The notes: a model not told the origin generated them from the letters alone. A stretch of DNA of 64,000 nucleotides from Pseudomonas sp. GM78 (GCF_000282475.1 NZ_AKJF01000125.1:1-64000); one strand, 5' to 3'; shown: positions 44,508-54,202, counted from the stretch's first letter. Made by a program: numbers and translations.

Positions 44508-44815
44508 GTATCTCTTCAAACAAGTTCTGTCTGTCGAGGCGCGCTAATGTAGTCGAAAGCTTTTCTGATGGCAAACATTTTTTTCAGAATTTTCATGCGC
44601 TTAACTCGCTTAGCTGTTTCTGGTTGCTCTGGGTCATGGCAAACCGGCCATTCTCCGGCCTGGCATCCCCCTCTATATAGCTGGCGATGCACAGCTGGCG
44701 GGCCGGGTGGCGCTTGCCGAAGGCTTGGAGCGTGACTGGCGAGTCAGTCACGGCGCTTTACCTGGCCGGTGGCGGTGAGTAACTTCTGCCCTACTTTACT
44801 GAAAGGATTAGCGTC

Positions 44816-45505
44816 ATGAGTGAGTTGATTTCCTACCACCTCGAAGACGGTATCGCGACCCTGACCTTGAGCAACGGCAAGGTCAACGCCATCTCTCCGG
44901 ACGTGATTGCGGCGTTCAACGCTGCGCTGGATCAGGCAGTGGCTGATCGCGCGGTGGTGATCATTACCGGTCAGCCAGGGATTCTGTCGGGCGGGTACGA
45001 TCTGAAGGTCATGACGTCCGGCCCTAAAGAAGCCGTGGCGCTGGTGACTGCCGGCTCGACGCTGGCCCGTCGCCTGTTGTCGCACCCGTTCCCGGTGATT
45101 GTGGCCTGCCCTGGCCACGCCGTGGCCAAGGGCGCGTTTCTGCTGCTGTCCGCCGACTATCGCATCGGTGTCGACGGTCCGTTCAGCATTGGTCTGAACG
45201 AAGTACAGATCGGCATGACCATGCACCACGCCGGTATCGAGCTGGCCCGTGATCGCCTGCGCAAATCGGCGTTCCACCGCTCGGTGATCAACGGTGAAAT
45301 GTTCAATCCGCAGTCTGCCGTGGATGCCGGTTTCCTTGACGTGGTGGTGTCGGCCGAGGAGCTGCAGGGTGCAGCACTGGCGGCGGCGCGTCAGTTGAAG
45401 AAGATCAACATGACCGCGCACAAGAACACCAAGCTCAAGGTACGCAAGGCACTGCTGGAAACCCTGGACAACGCAATCATGCTGGATCAGGAGCATATGG
45501 GTTAA
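44816..45505 (+). CDS. Crotonase/enoyl-CoA hydratase-family protein
   Basis: A 229-residue crotonase-fold protein. The oxyanion-hole segments GILSGGYDLKVM and GHAVAKGAFLLLSADYRIG are recognisable. One of the usual two catalytic Glu positions appears in the NEVQIGMTM segment, but the second is unclear. The hydratase assignment is therefore by fold. Short length and VNAISPDV near the N-terminus fit small crotonases common in Pseudomonas next to plsC. GGAT precedes the start. A terminator lies 20 bp downstream. Confidence 0.85.
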   Translation: MSELISYHLEDGIATLTLSNGKVNAISPDVIAAFNAALDQAVADRAVVIITGQPGILSGGYDLKVMTSGPKEAVALVTAGSTLARRLLSHPFPVIVACPGHAVAKGAFLLLSADYRIGVDGPFSIGLNEVQIGMTMHHAGIELARDRLRKSAFHRSVINGEMFNPQSAVDAGFLDVVVSAEELQGAALAAARQLKKINMTAHKNTKLKVRKALLETLDNAIMLDQEHMG

Positions 45506-45524
45506 GCCCCGACCCGCAGCAACG

Positions 45525-45552
45525 AAAAGCCCGACCGTCGTGTCGGGCTTTT
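45525..45552 (+). terminator. Terminator of the crotonase gene
   Basis: AAAAGCCCGAC / GTCGGGCTTTT arms around a short loop, 20 bp after the stop. Confidence 0.85.
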
Positions 45553-45719
45553 CGTATGCGCCGCACTGAAAAGCCCTACAGCCGCTCTAGCACGCGTCTG
45601 ACCCATCAGTCGGAAACATGCACTCAAACATCGCCTATCTCCCACCTATATAGTGGCAATTGCCGAAAACAGTGCACATCCGTACACTGCGCCACCTTTT
45701 GTCCCGGTGGGGCCTGCAA

Positions 45720-46442
45720 ATGCTCTTCGCTTTACGTATGTCATTGATGGGCCTGCACTTTATAGTGGCGGGTGTGCTGGGCGTGGTGCTTGGCCTGTGT
45801 CGCCCGTTCAATCCGGACAACAGTCGCCTGTGCGCACGCCTCTATGCGTGGCCAGCGATGTGCATTCTGCGTCTGCGGGTAAAAGCCGACGTCGGGCCGT
45901 TGATGGATAAACCCGACAGTTGCGTGATCATCGCCAACCACCAGTCCAACTACGATCTATTTGTATTCGGCAACGTAGTGCCGCGTCGTACCGTGTGCAT
46001 CGGTAAAAAGAGCCTGAAATGGGTGCCATTGTTCGGGCAGTTGTTCTGGCTGGCCGGCAATGTGTTGATCGACCGCGGCAATGCGCAGAAGGCGCGTCAG
46101 TCGATGTTGACCACCACCCACACCCTGCAAAACGAAGACACTTCGATCTGGGTATTCCCGGAGGGCACGCGCAATCTGGGCGAAGAGCTGTTGCCGTTCA
46201 AGAAAGGCGCCTTCCAGATGGCCATCGCGGCCGGGGTGCCCATCGTACCGGTGTGTGTCAGCAGCTACGTCAAACACATGCGCTTGAACCGCTGGCGCAG
46301 TGGGAAAATCCTGATCCGTTCCTTGCCGGCCATTCCTACTTCGGGATTGAGCCTGGATGACATGCCCATGCTGATGGCCCAGTGTCGCGAGCAGATGCGC
46401 GAATGCATCGATTCGATGGATCGGCAGTTGCAAGCTGCGTAA
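45720..46442 (+). CDS. plsC: 1-acyl-sn-glycerol-3-phosphate acyltransferase
   Basis: A 240-residue inner-membrane enzyme that acylates lysophosphatidate in phospholipid synthesis. The N-terminal hydrophobic helix MLFALRMSLMGLHFIVAGV matches the E. coli PlsC start, so ATG 45720 is preferred to a TTG at 45660. The acyltransferase motifs are intact: NHQSNYDLF (HX4D), IGKKSLKWVPLFGQ, FPEGTRN and VPIVPVCVSSY. It is monocistronic between a terminator and a REP half-copy. Confidence 0.93.
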   Translation: MLFALRMSLMGLHFIVAGVLGVVLGLCRPFNPDNSRLCARLYAWPAMCILRLRVKADVGPLMDKPDSCVIIANHQSNYDLFVFGNVVPRRTVCIGKKSLKWVPLFGQLFWLAGNVLIDRGNAQKARQSMLTTTHTLQNEDTSIWVFPEGTRNLGEELLPFKKGAFQMAIAAGVPIVPVCVSSYVKHMRLNRWRSGKILIRSLPAIPTSGLSLDDMPMLMAQCREQMRECIDSMDRQLQAA

Positions 46443-46485
46443 TAAAGCAGTCTGCCAGTCGACAAATACATCGACTGGGCCGGCG

Positions 46486-46512
46486 CCTTCGCCGGCAAGC
46501 CGGCTCCTACAA
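46486..46512. repeat. REP half-copy
   Basis: CCTTCGCCGGCAAGCCGGCT plus CCTACAA is one arm of the family seen paired at 2541-2632 and 47576-47639, without a partner arm here. Confidence 0.6.
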
Positions 46513-46580
46513 GATTTCACTGACTCTCGGTAGCAGACAAGGCTAAGCTGAACGCTGCCAAGAAGAAGTGAATCAACATC

Positions 46581-47552
46581 ATGGGTAGAGTTGTTGCTGC
46601 TGCGGTTTACAGCGCTGGTAAGAGAGTCACCAATATCACCCTCGACGAAGGCGCGGCCTGGGCTGCCAAACCTGGTCACTTTGTCTGGATCGGCCTTGAA
46701 GAGCCGAGCGCCGAGGAACTGTACAACCTGCAACGCCAGTTCAACCTGCATGAACTGGCCATTGAAGACGCCCTGGAAAAACACAGCCGCCCGAAGCTGG
46801 AAACCTTTGGCGATGCGCTGTTCATCGTCACGTATTCGCCCATCATGGAAGAGGGCAAACTCAAGTTCATCGAGACCCATATATTTGCCGGCAATGGCTA
46901 CATCATCACCGCGCGCAACGGCCATTCGGCGTCCTACGCTCATGTCCGCCAGCGATGTGAGGCGCGTCCGTTGTTGCTGGAGCATGGGGAAGATTTCGTA
47001 CTCTATGCCATCCTCGATTTCGTCATTGAAAACTACCAGCCGATGGGCGAAGCCATTCACGCGCAAATCGATGAGCTGGAACGCAACGTCATGTGCAGCT
47101 CGCTGAACGAGCGCGACATTCAAAAACTTCACAGCCTGCGCCGTGATGTATTGCGCTTGCGCCGGTTCGCGGCACCGATGGTGGAGATTGGCGAGGAACT
47201 GCAAAAGCTGAGTTTCCCCTTCATCGACAAGAACATGCGCCCGTACTTTCGCGATGTGCAGATTCACGTGACGCGGCAGATGGAAGACCTGACGACCCTG
47301 GCCGATATCGCCAGCCAGACCATCGAGGTCGGGGTGTTGCTGGAGGCGTCACGCCAGAGCGTGGTGCAGCGCAAGTTTGCCGCGTGGGCGGCGATCCTGG
47401 CGTTCCCGACGGCGGTGGCGGGGATTTACGGGATGAACTTCCAGAACATGCCGGAGTTGACCTGGCATTACGGGTATTTCGGGGTTCTGGCGTTTATCAC
47501 GGTGGGGTGCGTGGGGTTGTGGGCGAGCTTCAAGAAGTCGGGGTGGCTGTAG
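46581..47552 (+). CDS. corA: Magnesium/cobalt transporter CorA family
   Basis: A 323-residue 2-TM-GxN channel. The cytoplasmic N-terminal funnel (about 1-260) includes HELAIEDALEKHSRPKLETFGD. The two C-terminal helices bracket the selectivity signature IYGMNFQNMPEL (GMN), which marks magnesium-type CorA, in contrast to the GIN of the ZntB protein at 5657-6652. The ATG at 46581 gives the family-like MGRVVAAAVYSAGKRV. Confidence 0.92.
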   Translation: MGRVVAAAVYSAGKRVTNITLDEGAAWAAKPGHFVWIGLEEPSAEELYNLQRQFNLHELAIEDALEKHSRPKLETFGDALFIVTYSPIMEEGKLKFIETHIFAGNGYIITARNGHSASYAHVRQRCEARPLLLEHGEDFVLYAILDFVIENYQPMGEAIHAQIDELERNVMCSSLNERDIQKLHSLRRDVLRLRRFAAPMVEIGEELQKLSFPFIDKNMRPYFRDVQIHVTRQMEDLTTLADIASQTIEVGVLLEASRQSVVQRKFAAWAAILAFPTAVAGIYGMNFQNMPELTWHYGYFGVLAFITVGCVGLWASFKKSGWL

Positions 47553-47575
47553 GATAAACCGAGTCGTCTGTGAGA

Positions 47576-47639
47576 TTCGCTGGCAAGCCAGCTCCTACAA
47601 AGGACGCGATTCCCTGTAGGAGCCGGCTTGCCGGCGAAG
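47576..47639. repeat. REP-type inverted repeat
   Basis: TTCGCTGGCAAGCCAGCTCC plus TACA faces TGTAGGAGCCGGCTTGCCGG plus CGAA. It lies between the convergent corA and glutamine amidotransferase genes. Confidence 0.85.
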
Positions 47640-47642
47640 CTT

Positions 47643-48365
47643 TTAAACGGTTTCGGGTTTGTGCGCCACGAACCGCATCATCCACTCGGCAACCGTGGTG
47701 CCGTGATGTTCACCTTCCAGGCTCGCGATGCCTTTCGAATACACCTGCTCGCCCAGCGCCTGCTGGCGAATCTCCAGCAAGGCCCGGGAATAGTCGTGGA
47801 TGAATTCCGGGTGCCCCTGGAAGCACAGCACCTGATCGTTGATGTGGTAGGCGGCAAACGGGCAGAAATCGCTGGAGGCGATCACCGTGGCGTTTTCCGG
47901 TAGCGAGGTGACCTGGTCCTGGTGGCTGATCAACAGGGTCAGCTCTTCCTTCACCGGGCTCATCCATGGCGCCTTGGCGGCGAGTTTGTATTTATGGGTG
48001 CCAACGCCCCAGCCTTGCGTCGCCCGTTCGCTTTTGCCACCCAGCAGCAGCGCCAGCAACTGATGGCCGAAGCACACGCCCAGCAGCTTGTCGCCGCGCT
48101 CGTAGCGCTTGAGCAAGTAGGTCTTGAGCGTTTCGATCCACGGGTCGGTGCCGAAGGAGTCGGCCTTGCTGCCGGTCACCAGGTAGGCGTCGAACGTCAG
48201 GTCATCGCTGGGATACTCGCCCTGCATCACGTTGTAGACGGTGAATTCGGCGGCGATGGGTTGCTGCGAAAACAGGTGTTTGAACATCTGCCCGTAGCCC
48301 TGATATTGGTCAACCAACTCCGGACGCAGGATGTCGGTTTCCAGAATGCAGATGCGTAACGACAT
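47643..48365 (-). CDS. Class I glutamine amidotransferase-like protein
   Basis: A 240-residue GATase1-domain protein. The Cys nucleophile elbow is GVCFGHQLLA (about residue 99), and the His/Glu pair is FQGHPEFI (about 190-195), so the triad is complete. It stands alone, without a synthetase partner, as in GMP-synthase-like or gamma-glutamyl hydrolase-like proteins of Pseudomonas. The start ATG 48365 (MSLRICILETDILRPE) has AGGT upstream. A longer reading to 48431 is unlikely. It may hydrolyse a gamma-glutamyl compound, but the substrate is unknown. Confidence 0.85.
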   Translation of the reverse strand: MSLRICILETDILRPELVDQYQGYGQMFKHLFSQQPIAAEFTVYNVMQGEYPSDDLTFDAYLVTGSKADSFGTDPWIETLKTYLLKRYERGDKLLGVCFGHQLLALLLGGKSERATQGWGVGTHKYKLAAKAPWMSPVKEELTLLISHQDQVTSLPENATVIASSDFCPFAAYHINDQVLCFQGHPEFIHDYSRALLEIRQQALGEQVYSKGIASLEGEHHGTTVAEWMMRFVAHKPETV

Positions 48366-48459
48366 AAAAAATACCTGACACGTGATGGGAATAATGCACA
48401 CCCCAGAGCCTGCCTTGAAACACCGTGACAAGGCAAGCCCCGCAGTGTGTCACCGATCC

Positions 48460-50604
48460 CTAAAACGCCTCGCCCTTGGCGGCTTTTTCCAGCAGCAGGG
48501 CCGGCGGTGCAAAGCGCTCGCCGTATTGCCCGGCCAGGTACTGGGCGCGGGCGACGAAGTCCTTGACCCCGTATTGATTGATGAACTGCAGTGCACCGCC
48601 GGTCCAGGCAGCGAAGCCGATGCCGAAGATCGAACCGACGTTGGCATCCGCCGTCGACGTCAGCACGCCCTCCTCCACACAGAGCACGGTTTCGATGGCT
48701 TGCACGAACAGCAGGCGATCGCGTACATCCTTTGGCGAAATCTGCCCGTCAGCCTTTTCCAAGCGGGTTTTCAGTTCCGGCCATAAGTGTTTTTGCCCAC
48801 CCGCCGGGTATTCATAGAAACCACCCCCAGCGGCCTTTCCCGCACGCTTGTATTCGCTCAGCAGCAAGTCAATCACGGCGTACGCCGGGTGCTCGACCAG
48901 CGCCTTGCCTTCTGCCTGCAAGTCCTTGGCGGTTTGCTGGCGGATATGGCTCATGAGGCTCAGGGAAACTTCGTCGGAGATCGCCAGAGGCCCGACCGGC
49001 ATGCCGGCCTTGCGCGCCTCGGTCTCGATCATCGCCGCGCAGACGCCTTCACCCAGCATGGCAATGCCTTCATTGGTGAACGTGCCGAACACCCGGGACG
49101 TGAAGAAACCCCGACTGTCGTTGACCACTATCGGGGTTTTGCGGATTTGCAGGACGAAATCGAACCCGCGGGCCAGGGTTTCGTCGCTGGTGCTGGCGCC
49201 CTTGATGATTTCCACCAACGGCATTTTTTCCACGGGGCTGAAGAAATGCAGTCCGATGAACTTGCCCGGGTCTGGCACCGCCGTGGCCAGGCCACTGATC
49301 GGCAGGGTCGAGGTGTTGGAGGCGATCACTGCATCGGCGCCCACCACTTTTTGCGCGGCCGAGGAGACCCTGGCCTTCAACTCGCGGTCCTCGAATACCG
49401 CTTCGATGATCAGATCGCAGCCCGCCAGATCGGCATCGTTGTCCGTGGTATGGATGCGCGCCAGCACGGCTTCACGTTGCTCGATGCTGATCTGCCGGCG
49501 CGCCACTTTCTTGTCCAGCAACGCCGCCGAGTGCGCCTTGCCCTTCTCGGCCGCCGCCAGGTTGACGTCTTTGAGCACCACATCGATACCGGCAGAGGCG
49601 CTGACAAAAGCGATGCCCGCCCCCATCATCCCGGCGCCAAGTACGCCGACTTTTTTCGTCACGTAAGGTGCGAAGCCTTCGGGACGCGAACCTCCGGCAT
49701 TGATCTGATTGAGCTGAAACCAGAAGGTGCCGATCAGGTTTTTCGAGACCTGGCCGGTGACCAGCTCCGTGAAGTAACGGGTTTCGATCAGGTGCGCGGT
49801 GTCGAAATCCACCTGGGCGCCCTCCACCGCGGCACACAGGATTTTCTCCGGCGCGGGCAGTGTGCCCTGGGTTTTACTGCGCAGGATCGACGGCGCAATC
49901 GCCAGCATCTGCGCGACTTTCGGGTTCGACGGCGTGCCACCGGGAATCTGATAGCCCTTCACGTCCCAACGCTGAACCGCCGTCGGGTTGGCCAAAATCC
50001 AGGTGCGCGCCTTGCTCAGCAGCGCCTCGCGATCGGTCGCCAGGTCATCGATCAAACCCGCCTGCAAGGCCTGCTGCGGGCGGATTTTCTTGCCTTCGAG
50101 CAGGTACGGCAGGGCTTTTTCAATGCCCAGCATGCGTACCATGCGCACCACCCCGCCGCCACCCGGCAGCAAGCCGAGGCTCACTTCCGGCAGGCCGAGC
50201 TGCACGGAGGTATCGTCCAGCGCAATGCGGTATTGGCAGGCCAGGCAGATTTCCCAGCCACCGCCCAACGCCGCGCCATTGATCGCGGCGACCACGGGTT
50301 TGCCGAGGGTTTCCAGGGTGCGCAGTTGGCCCTTGAGGCTCAGCACCATGTCGTAGAAAGCCTTGGCCTGGGGCTTTTCAACTTTGATCAGCTCATTAAG
50401 GTCGCCGCCGGCAAAGAAGGTTTTCTTGGCCGAGGTGATGATCACGCCAGCGATGCTGTCCTTGTCGGCCTGCAGACGGGCGACACAGTCGGCCATGGCC
50501 TCGCGGTACAGCGCATTCATGGTGTTGGCGCTCTGGCCCGGCAGGTCGATGGTCAGGACGACGATCCGGTCCTGGCCTTTTTCGTAGCGAATGGCTTGGC
50601 TCAT
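48460..50604 (-). CDS. Fused enoyl-CoA hydratase/3-hydroxyacyl-CoA dehydrogenase
   Basis: A 714-residue FadB/FadJ-type enzyme. The N-terminal crotonase domain (about 1-190) has GGDLNEL and GAALGGGWEICLAC, and a Glu in LGLPEVSLGLLPGGGG. The dehydrogenase domain (about 310-490) begins VGVLGAGMMGAGIAF and continues with ASNTSTLPIS and LHFFSPVEKMPLVEII. A C-terminal helical domain follows. Its thiolase partner starts 5' of it in the same operon (24 bp gap). It matches the PA1737-like second beta-oxidation complex rather than classical FadBA. The chain-length preference is not known. Confidence 0.92.
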   Translation of the reverse strand: MSQAIRYEKGQDRIVVLTIDLPGQSANTMNALYREAMADCVARLQADKDSIAGVIITSAKKTFFAGGDLNELIKVEKPQAKAFYDMVLSLKGQLRTLETLGKPVVAAINGAALGGGWEICLACQYRIALDDTSVQLGLPEVSLGLLPGGGGVVRMVRMLGIEKALPYLLEGKKIRPQQALQAGLIDDLATDREALLSKARTWILANPTAVQRWDVKGYQIPGGTPSNPKVAQMLAIAPSILRSKTQGTLPAPEKILCAAVEGAQVDFDTAHLIETRYFTELVTGQVSKNLIGTFWFQLNQINAGGSRPEGFAPYVTKKVGVLGAGMMGAGIAFVSASAGIDVVLKDVNLAAAEKGKAHSAALLDKKVARRQISIEQREAVLARIHTTDNDADLAGCDLIIEAVFEDRELKARVSSAAQKVVGADAVIASNTSTLPISGLATAVPDPGKFIGLHFFSPVEKMPLVEIIKGASTSDETLARGFDFVLQIRKTPIVVNDSRGFFTSRVFGTFTNEGIAMLGEGVCAAMIETEARKAGMPVGPLAISDEVSLSLMSHIRQQTAKDLQAEGKALVEHPAYAVIDLLLSEYKRAGKAAGGGFYEYPAGGQKHLWPELKTRLEKADGQISPKDVRDRLLFVQAIETVLCVEEGVLTSTADANVGSIFGIGFAAWTGGALQFINQYGVKDFVARAQYLAGQYGERFAPPALLLEKAAKGEAF

Positions 50605-50628
50605 AAACAGGTTCCTTGAAGACGGGGC

Positions 50629-51834
50629 TCAGAGGCGTTCAATGATGGTGGCAATGCCCATGCCGCCGCCGACACACAAAGTCGCCAGGCCATAGCGCAG
50701 GCTCCGGCTCTCCAGTTCATCAAGCAGCGTGCCGAGAATGGCGCAGCCTGTGGCGCCCAACGGGTGGCCCATGGCAATGGAGCCGCCGTTGACATTGACC
50801 TTGCCAGGGTCGACGGCCATGTCCCTGACGAACTTCAACACCACCGAGGCAAACGCCTCGTTGACCTCGAACAGATCAATGTCTTCGACCCGCAGCCCGG
50901 CCCTGGCCAACGCCTTGCGGGTGGCCGGCGCGGGGCCGGTGAGCATCAGGGTCGGGTCGGTGCTGGTGACTGCCGTGGCGACGATCCGCGCCCGTGGCTG
51001 CAAGCCCAGCGCCCGGCCCTTGGCCTCGGAGCCGATCAACATCAACGCCGCGCCGTCGACGATCCCGGAACTGTTGCCGGGGGTGTGCACATGATTGATC
51101 CGCTCCACCTGGCTGAAGACCCGCAGCGCAGTGGCGTCAAAACCCATTTGCCCGATCATTTCGAAACTCGGCTTGAGCTTGCCAAGGCCTTCCAGAGTCG
51201 ATTCGGCGCGGATGAACTCGTCATGATCGAGCAGGATGATGCCGTTCTGGTCCTGCACCGGCACCAATGAGCGTTTGAACGACCCGTCGGCCCGCGCCCG
51301 TGCGGCTTTTTGTTGCGAGTGCAAGGCGTAGGCATCGACATCGTGGCGGCTGAAACCTTCAAGCGTGGCGATCAGATCGGCGCTCACGCCCTGTGGAATG
51401 AAATGGCCGTGCAGGTTGGTTTGCGGGTCCAGCGCCCAGGCCCCGCCGTCGCTACCCATAGGGACGCGCGACATTGACTCGACGCCGCCGACCACCACCA
51501 GGTCCTCGAAACCGGAACGGACTTTCATCGCCCCCAGGTTCACCGCCTCCAGCCCCGAGGCGCAGAACCGATTGATCTGCACACCGGCCACGCTGACGTC
51601 CCACTCCGCCACCTGGACCGCGGTCTTGGCAATGTCGGAGCCTTGATCGCCGATGGGCGTCACGCAACCGAGCACCACGTCATCGACCTGGCTGGTATCA
51701 AGGTCGGTTCGCTGTTGCAGCGCCGTGAGCAAGCCGGCCACCAGGCTCACCGGCTTGACGCTGTGCAAGGCACCGTTGGCCTTGCCTTTGCCCCGGGGCG
51801 TGCGTAACGCGTCGAAAATCAAAGCTTGGGTCAT
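50629..51834 (-). CDS. Acetyl-CoA C-acyltransferase (thiolase) of a FadAB-like pair
   Basis: A 401-residue thiolase, first gene of the pair with the multifunctional dehydrogenase. The active Cys is in [13 protein letters not shown] (about residue 92), the His in [14 protein letters not shown] and the second Cys in [16 protein letters not shown]. It is the degradative type by gene context (PA1736-like). ATG 51834 has GAGG 5 bp upstream. A longer frame to 51951 runs into a REP half-copy and is not real. Confidence 0.92.
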   Translation of the reverse strand: MTQALIFDALRTPRGKGKANGALHSVKPVSLVAGLLTALQQRTDLDTSQVDDVVLGCVTPIGDQGSDIAKTAVQVAEWDVSVAGVQINRFCASGLEAVNLGAMKVRSGFEDLVVVGGVESMSRVPMGSDGGAWALDPQTNLHGHFIPQGVSADLIATLEGFSRHDVDAYALHSQQKAARARADGSFKRSLVPVQDQNGIILLDHDEFIRAESTLEGLGKLKPSFEMIGQMGFDATALRVFSQVERINHVHTPGNSSGIVDGAALMLIGSEAKGRALGLQPRARIVATAVTSTDPTLMLTGPAPATRKALARAGLRVEDIDLFEVNEAFASVVLKFVRDMAVDPGKVNVNGGSIAMGHPLGATGCAILGTLLDELESRSLRYGLATLCVGGGMGIATIIERL

Positions 51835-51851
51835 GACGTCCTCGAACCTGA

Positions 51852-51886
51852 CTGTAGGAGCTGCCGAAGGCTGCGATCTTTTGATC
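51852..51886. repeat. REP half-copy (CTGCCG family)
   Basis: CTGTAGGAGCTGCCGAAGGC plus TGCGATCTTTTGATC, one arm of the family seen paired at 61653-61730. The rest of the 51835-52251 gap holds no gene I can support. Confidence 0.6.
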
Positions 51887-52251
51887 GTGCAAAGAGCCTC
51901 CACCTTATTCCGAGCGGCCGGGGATTCAATGACCGCAGCGCTCAAGGGCATTGACGCTCACGCTCAGACGGACGGTCATCCAGCAGTCGGTGAACCGGTT
52001 CAGGACACGCAGGTGTCTAGCAAAAGGCCGCCCAAGAAGCTGGCAATAGGCCTCATGCCTTTTTAATAGGATTTGGTGAGAACACCATACTAAATGGATC
52101 TAAACCAAGCGTGACGCGGGCTCTAAGGTGAAGGTGTACGAAGTTGTCGTCGGGTTTTGCCGAGGCGCTCATCCTACAGGAAGTGCAACGTTTGCCGTCA
52201 CGGAGATGTCCAGGCAGGCATCAGGAAATAACAAAAAAAAGGCGGTCAGCC

Positions 52252-52347
52252 ATGTTCAAACAATCGAAAGTTCGTCAAGCCGGGCTCATTCTTTTCGCCA
52301 CCACCCTGTTGTTGATTTTGCCGAACCTGACCAAGGTGATCGGTTAG
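52252..52347 (+). CDS. 31-residue membrane peptide
   Basis: A short frame with MFKQSKVRQAGLILFATTL at the start, a basic N-terminus and one hydrophobic helix (about 12-24, LILFATTLLLILP) ending NLTKVIG. AAGGCGG is upstream of ATG 52252. Positive-inside topology suggests N-in, single pass. It is about 120 bp before a cytochrome c gene on the same strand. The length and simplicity keep confidence moderate. Only conservation in other genomes could confirm it. Confidence 0.5.
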   Translation: MFKQSKVRQAGLILFATTLLLILPNLTKVIG

Positions 52348-52469
52348 TCGATCCTTAAAAAGACGACGGCAGATTTTCATCGCCATGTAAAAATCTGGCT
52401 GGCTCGCTTCCCGGGCCAGCGTGGCTGTGCCAACCTTTGCGGCACTTGCACGACATGGATGGCGATCAT

Positions 52470-53276
52470 TTGAAAACGCTCATTGTGTTTGGGGCCCTGC
52501 TGCTCAGCACGCCTCTTCATGCCGCACAGCTGAACCTGGAGCTGGGCGCGAACAGTCGCACGTGGCAAACCGAGGAGCTGCTCAAGCACCCTCAGGTCCA
52601 GACCATCAACATCAGCAATGACGTGTCCTACAAGCGCGACATGACCTACCGCGCGGTGCCGCTCGCCGCGCTATTGACCGACATCAAGCCCGACGACCAC
52701 CTGCAAGCCGTGGCGCTGGACGGCTTTGCCGCCGAGTTGTCGGCGGCGCCGCTGCTCAACACCCAGGGTGCGCGTGCCTGGCTGGCGATCGAAGATCCGG
52801 CCCAACCGTGGCCGCCGCTGGCTGAAGGCAAACATAGCGCCGGGCCGTTCTACCTGGTCTGGACCGATCCGCGTGCAGGCAACATCAGCCCTGAACAATG
52901 GCCGTTCGAGGTTGCCAGCATCAAGCGCATGGCCCCGGTGGCGGCGCGCTTCCCTGCCCTGCTGCCAGATCCTGCGTTGAAGGCAGACGACCCGGTGAAC
53001 CAGGGCTTTGCGTTGTTTCAGAAGAACTGCCTGGCGTGCCATCGACTCAACGGCGCCGGGGATTCGCAGTTCGGCCCGGATCTGAATATTCCGTACAACC
53101 CGACCGAGTACTTTGGCGCGGATTTCCTCCAGCGTTATATCCGCGATCCGCAGAGTTTGCGCCAGTGGCCGCAGGCGAAAATGCCGGGGTTCTCGGCCGA
53201 GGTGCTGCCGGATGGGGATCTGCGGATGTTGGTGGGGTATTTGCAGCATATGGTCGGGCGCAAGATTAAGCCCTAA
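52470..53276 (+). CDS. Periplasmic c-type cytochrome with N-terminal molybdopterin-like domain
   Basis: A 268-residue protein. Residues 1-18 (KTLIVFGALLLSTPLHA) are a signal peptide. The middle (about 25-165) resembles the oxidoreductase molybdopterin-binding fold (DMTYRAVPLAALL, VALDGFAAELS), but no cofactor-binding Cys is obvious. The C-terminus (about 180-268) is cytochrome c with CLACHRLNGAG and a likely axial Met in AKMPGF. I chose TTG 52470. ATG 52455 or 52437 would add residues before the signal. The redox partner is unknown. Confidence 0.78.
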   Translation: MKTLIVFGALLLSTPLHAAQLNLELGANSRTWQTEELLKHPQVQTINISNDVSYKRDMTYRAVPLAALLTDIKPDDHLQAVALDGFAAELSAAPLLNTQGARAWLAIEDPAQPWPPLAEGKHSAGPFYLVWTDPRAGNISPEQWPFEVASIKRMAPVAARFPALLPDPALKADDPVNQGFALFQKNCLACHRLNGAGDSQFGPDLNIPYNPTEYFGADFLQRYIRDPQSLRQWPQAKMPGFSAEVLPDGDLRMLVGYLQHMVGRKIKP

Positions 53277-53288
53277 AGGTACCCAGTT

Positions 53289-53382
53289 CTGTAGGAGCAA
53301 AGCTTGCTCGCGATGACGGTGGGTCAGTTACAAAAATATTGACTGACAAACCGCCATCGCGAGCAAGCTTTGCTCCTACAGG
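53289..53382. repeat. REP-type inverted repeat
   Basis: CTGTAGGAGCAAAGCTTGCT plus CGCGATG faces its exact complement. It lies between the convergent cytochrome c and transglutaminase genes. Confidence 0.88.
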
Positions 53383-53392
53383 GATTAGCGCC

Positions 53393-54202
53393 TTACTGTT
53401 GTTGCACCGAGATCACCGGCACAGGCGTTGGCGATACGAACACCTTCGCATGCATCTGCTCACACCCACCCCCGCGACGCATGCCGCGCACCGGGCAGGC
53501 GTCCAGGTAATCCAGGCCCACCGCCAGTTTCAGATGGCGCTCGGGACGCGCCAGTTCATTGGTCACATCGAAGCTGTACCAGGCGTCATCGAGCCAGGCT
53601 TCGGCCCAGGCATGGCTGGCCAGATGCTCGCTGTTTTCACTGTACAAATATCCCGACACATAACGCGCCGGCACGCCCAGGCTGCGGGCACAGGCGAGGA
53701 ACGCGTGGGTGTGGTCCTGGCACACGCCCGAACGCCCGGCGAAAGCCTGGGCGGCGCTGGTGTCCACTTCGGTGGCGCCCGGCGTGTAGGTCATGTGCTG
53801 GTTCAGGCCATGCATCAAGTCGATCAGCGCCGTACGGTCGCGGCGCTGCTTGCAGGCCTTGTCGGCGAACGCGCGCAGCGCCGGGTCGGCTTCGGTCAGC
53901 CGGGTGAAGCGCAGGAACGGCAATGCCGACTGGCTCTCGTGCTCGGCTTCGCGCAACTTGTCGATGTCGACCTGGCCGCGGGCCCCGATGATGATCGCCT
54001 CGTGGGGTTCGTCCAGGGTCAGCACATGCAGGATGTTGCCGAACGGATCCAGTTGCGCGCGCACCGGCCGCGGCAGATCAAGCTGCCAGCTGAGCACGTG
54101 CTGGCGCTCGCTGTCGTGGGGGGTCAGCCGCAGGTACTGGATGCTCGCCCGCACCTGATCCTCGTAGTGATAGGTGGTCTCGTGGCTTATGGAAAGTCTC
54201 AT
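53393..54202 (-). CDS. Transglutaminase-like cysteine peptidase family protein
   Basis: A 269-residue protein of the bacterial transglutaminase-like superfamily. An N-terminal beta domain (about 1-80, ISHETTYHYEDQV) is followed by the core with Cys in RSGVCQDHTHAFLACARSLG (about 160), His in SHAWAEAWL and Asp in FDVTNE. The catalytic set looks intact. There is no signal peptide. It overlaps the alpha-E gene by 4 bp (ATGA) and is the third gene of the ATP-grasp/alpha-E/transglutaminase operon, whose members are proposed to make or cleave amide bonds in an unknown peptide. Confidence 0.88.
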   Translation of the reverse strand: MRLSISHETTYHYEDQVRASIQYLRLTPHDSERQHVLSWQLDLPRPVRAQLDPFGNILHVLTLDEPHEAIIIGARGQVDIDKLREAEHESQSALPFLRFTRLTEADPALRAFADKACKQRRDRTALIDLMHGLNQHMTYTPGATEVDTSAAQAFAGRSGVCQDHTHAFLACARSLGVPARYVSGYLYSENSEHLASHAWAEAWLDDAWYSFDVTNELARPERHLKLAVGLDYLDACPVRGMRRGGGCEQMHAKVFVSPTPVPVISVQQQ

